NCBI GenBank assembly: GCA_031278135.1
Contig: JAITKY010000197.1
Coordinates: forward strand, 1-10,024
Direction of reading: 5' to 3'
Length of the DNA stretch: 10,024 nucleotides
From: Prevotellaceae bacterium
GTDB taxonomy: Bacteria; Bacteroidota; Bacteroidia; Bacteroidales; UBA932
Made by a program: the position numbers and the translations under genes. The notes beneath the pieces were generated by a model. The model was not told the origin of the DNA, did not search any database, and was given only the letters and a program-made list of their open reading frames with translations. Each line of letters starts with the position of its first letter. The stretch's first letter is position 1. Of this stretch, positions 8,618 to 10,024 are shown one piece after another.

Positions 8618-9679
8618 TTATCTTTGTACTTTCACTTTACTGTTTTCTCTCAATGTTTCGAATCCACGAACGACAAGATTGTCTTTTTCGTTTAAACCCT
8701 CAAGTACTTGCACATTCGTTTCATCTTCGAGACCTGTGCGGATATTGCGCAGGATTGCTGTATTTTTTTCAACAATATATACTTGTTTACGATTCCGGTT
8801 CGACAATATGACTTCTTTGGGGATGATTATGGCGTGTTCGGCGTTATCGACAACGATATCCGCTTTCACGAACATGCCGGGACGAAGGATAAGTTTATCG
8901 TTATTAATCAGTATTTTCCCTTTAAACGTACGTGTTTCCATGCTGATGGCGGGCGACAATTCGCTGACGACGCCTCGAAGCGTGTCGTCGGGGATGGTGT
9001 AATGGGTGATATTGACCGGCTGTTCCGTCTTCATGTAACCGATAACGCTTTCGGGGAAATTGACTTCCATATACATACGCGAATAATCCATGATTCCGAC
9101 CATAGGTTTACTCTGTTCGACTTTAACGTCCGGAGTGTAATGCGGAAGATTGACTATCACGCCGGTGAAAGGAGCCTTAATTTCGGACTTTTCGAGATTC
9201 GATTTGGCGCTTTCGAGGTCGTGACGGGCGCTGATGACTCGGAGTTCGGCATTTCGCATTTCGCTGAGAATCACTCCGCCTTTTTCGTATAATGCCTTCT
9301 GTTTGACGTATTCCTGTTCGGCTATCTCCATACTGAGTTCCCGGACGTCGAGTGCGATTCCGTTTTCGTACTCCTTGTCTTCCAATTTGATAATGACTTG
9401 TCCTTTGGCAACTTTATCGCCGAGTTTGAACGGTTTACCGGTCTGCGGATTGGTTTGCAGCCGGTAGGCTCCGCTCATCTGCGAGGTTAAATCCACATTA
9501 TATATCGACATGGATGTTCCTGTGGTGTTAATCAACTTGCTGATTGAGCCTTTATTAAGTTCTTTGACGCTCACAGGTGTGGCGACATCGTTCGGAGCGT
9601 TTTGTTGTTGGTTGTTACATCCGACAAATAATAAAACAAACGTAACTACGCTGATTGTAAAACAATTTCGAAATTTCAT
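8618..9679 (-). CDS. RND efflux periplasmic adaptor (membrane fusion protein), lipoprotein
   Basis: This adaptor links the inner-membrane pump to an outer-membrane channel. The 353-residue protein begins with a lipoprotein signal: a hydrophobic core and FVGC, making Cys21 the likely lipidated residue anchored in the inner membrane. The two half-motifs of the lipoyl-like domain are KLGDKVAKGQVIIKL (85-99) and EIKAPFTGVIVNL (166-178). They flank a short alpha-helical hairpin (about 108-163) with heptad-like Leu, Ala and Glu spacing. A beta-barrel (about 205-280, ending in LRPGMFVKADIVV) and a membrane-proximal domain with AIIIPKEVIL (283-292) complete the family order. The hairpin is shorter than that of AcrA. 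The gene is first in the leftward operon, 34 bases ahead of the pump. The start region is A-rich with no Shine-Dalgarno sequence, and an overlapping ATG at 9683 is out of frame. Confidence 0.93.
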   Translation of the reverse strand: MKFRNCFTISVVTFVLLFVGCNNQQQNAPNDVATPVSVKELNKGSISKLINTTGTSMSIYNVDLTSQMSGAYRLQTNPQTGKPFKLGDKVAKGQVIIKLEDKEYENGIALDVRELSMEIAEQEYVKQKALYEKGGVILSEMRNAELRVISARHDLESAKSNLEKSEIKAPFTGVIVNLPHYTPDVKVEQSKPMVGIMDYSRMYMEVNFPESVIGYMKTEQPVNITHYTIPDDTLRGVVSELSPAISMETRTFKGKILINNDKLILRPGMFVKADIVVDNAEHAIIIPKEVILSNRNRKQVYIVEKNTAILRNIRTGLEDETNVQVLEGLNEKDNLVVRGFETLRENSKVKVQR

Positions 9680-9741
9680 ACATCTTTTATTTTAATTCGT
9701 GTTATCAGGTACATTTTATGAATAATCTTAACATTCGACCG

Positions 9742-9774
9742 CAAAGGTAATACTAATTATTGAATAATGACAAA
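9742..9774 (-). promoter_or_regulatory. Promoter of the RND efflux operon
   Basis: On the minus strand the -7 element TACCTTTG (9742-9749) matches TAnnTTTG, and a -33 TTTG (9771-9774) lies 21 bases upstream, within the spacing range known for Bacteroidota. Transcription would start near 9735, leaving a leader of about 55 bases before the adaptor ATG. No clear operator is seen next to it and no regulator gene lies in the window. Confidence 0.65.
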
Positions 9775-9779
9775 TTATT

Positions 9780-10024
9780 TTTCTGTTCGAAGTAAAATGT
9801 CTGTAAAACTGATAATTATATCATAAACAATTACAATGAAAATAAAATTGAAGGGGAAACTCGAATTTGATGCGTTCAAAACGATAACTAAAATAATACA
9901 GTTAGAACGGATTTTGGTTTGTTAAAACCATGCAACACACCTAATTGGCATAATATTTTGTAGTGTTTAGTTACTACGATTCAGGTAAACACTTGATATA
10001 TAATATCTTATACCACAGATTGTC
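9780..10024. other. AT-rich region upstream of the efflux operon with no convincing gene
   Basis: The longest plausible frame here is 29 codons (9836-9925, plus strand), without family resemblance or a clear promoter. A 6-bp hairpin TGGTTT/AAACCA (9915-9930) and an 8-bp inverted repeat (9962-9993) are present. No -7 consensus, tRNA or outer-membrane factor gene is seen before the edge. Confidence 0.5.
9962..9993. repeat. 8-bp inverted repeat with a 16-base spacer
   Basis: AGTGTTTA (9962-9969) and TAAACACT (9986-9993) are perfect reverse complements. A second, overlapping pair, GTAGT (9960-9964) and ACTAC (9973-9977), allows an alternative fold. It lies about 190 bases upstream of the efflux promoter. 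It could be a regulator site for a gene beyond the right edge, or chance. Confidence 0.4.

Noticed and set aside
8708..9292. 194-codon open frame on the plus strand, antisense to the adaptor gene
   Set aside because: It is fully covered by the well-supported adaptor gene, and its composition is unlike a real protein.
9836..9925. 29-codon plus-strand ORF (MKIKLKGKLEF...)
   Set aside because: It is too short to judge, with no family resemblance and no promoter consensus upstream. An AT-rich region gives such frames by chance.
9915..9930. TGGTTT/AAACCA hairpin as a terminator
   Set aside because: No T-run follows on either strand and no gene ends next to it.

Overview
The window looks like the end of a contig from a member of the Bacteroidota. 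Three things support this: start regions with no Shine-Dalgarno sequence, three copies of the Bacteroidota -7 promoter element (TAnnTTTG), and a secreted protein ending in a type IX secretion (T9SS) type B sorting domain. The leucyl-tRNA synthetase also carries the extra block before the VNWC segment that I associate with this phylum. No marker here fixes the genus.

Layout. Positions 1-105 are probably technical: 4-36 match the Illumina read-1 adapter at 26 of 33 positions, and 50-105 are a perfect (CT)28 run. Positions 106-558 hold no complete gene. They contain a leftward promoter for a gene lost off the left edge, a short tandem and inverted repeat, a cluster of AGAATTA boxes and the leuS promoter. 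A rightward, probably co-transcribed block follows: leuS (559-3351), a secreted FN3/T9SS-substrate protein (3394-4983) and coaD (4992-5459). A small hairpin lies between coaD and a convergent leftward operon. That operon encodes an RND efflux lipoprotein adaptor (8618-9679) and its inner-membrane pump (5497-8583), read from a good promoter at 9742-9774. Positions 9780-10024 hold no convincing gene.

How the genes work together. leuS charges tRNA-Leu, and coaD makes dephospho-CoA in coenzyme A synthesis. The secreted protein between them has no evident link to either. The adaptor and pump form two of the three parts of a tripartite efflux system; the outer-membrane channel is not in the window.

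The most interesting genuine feature is a 62-bp palindromic element sitting in frame inside the editing domain of leuS, which resembles a protein-coding interspersed palindromic repeat. I found no convincing undescribed multi-gene system. The eye-catching CT repeat at the left end is best explained as a sequencing or assembly artefact.
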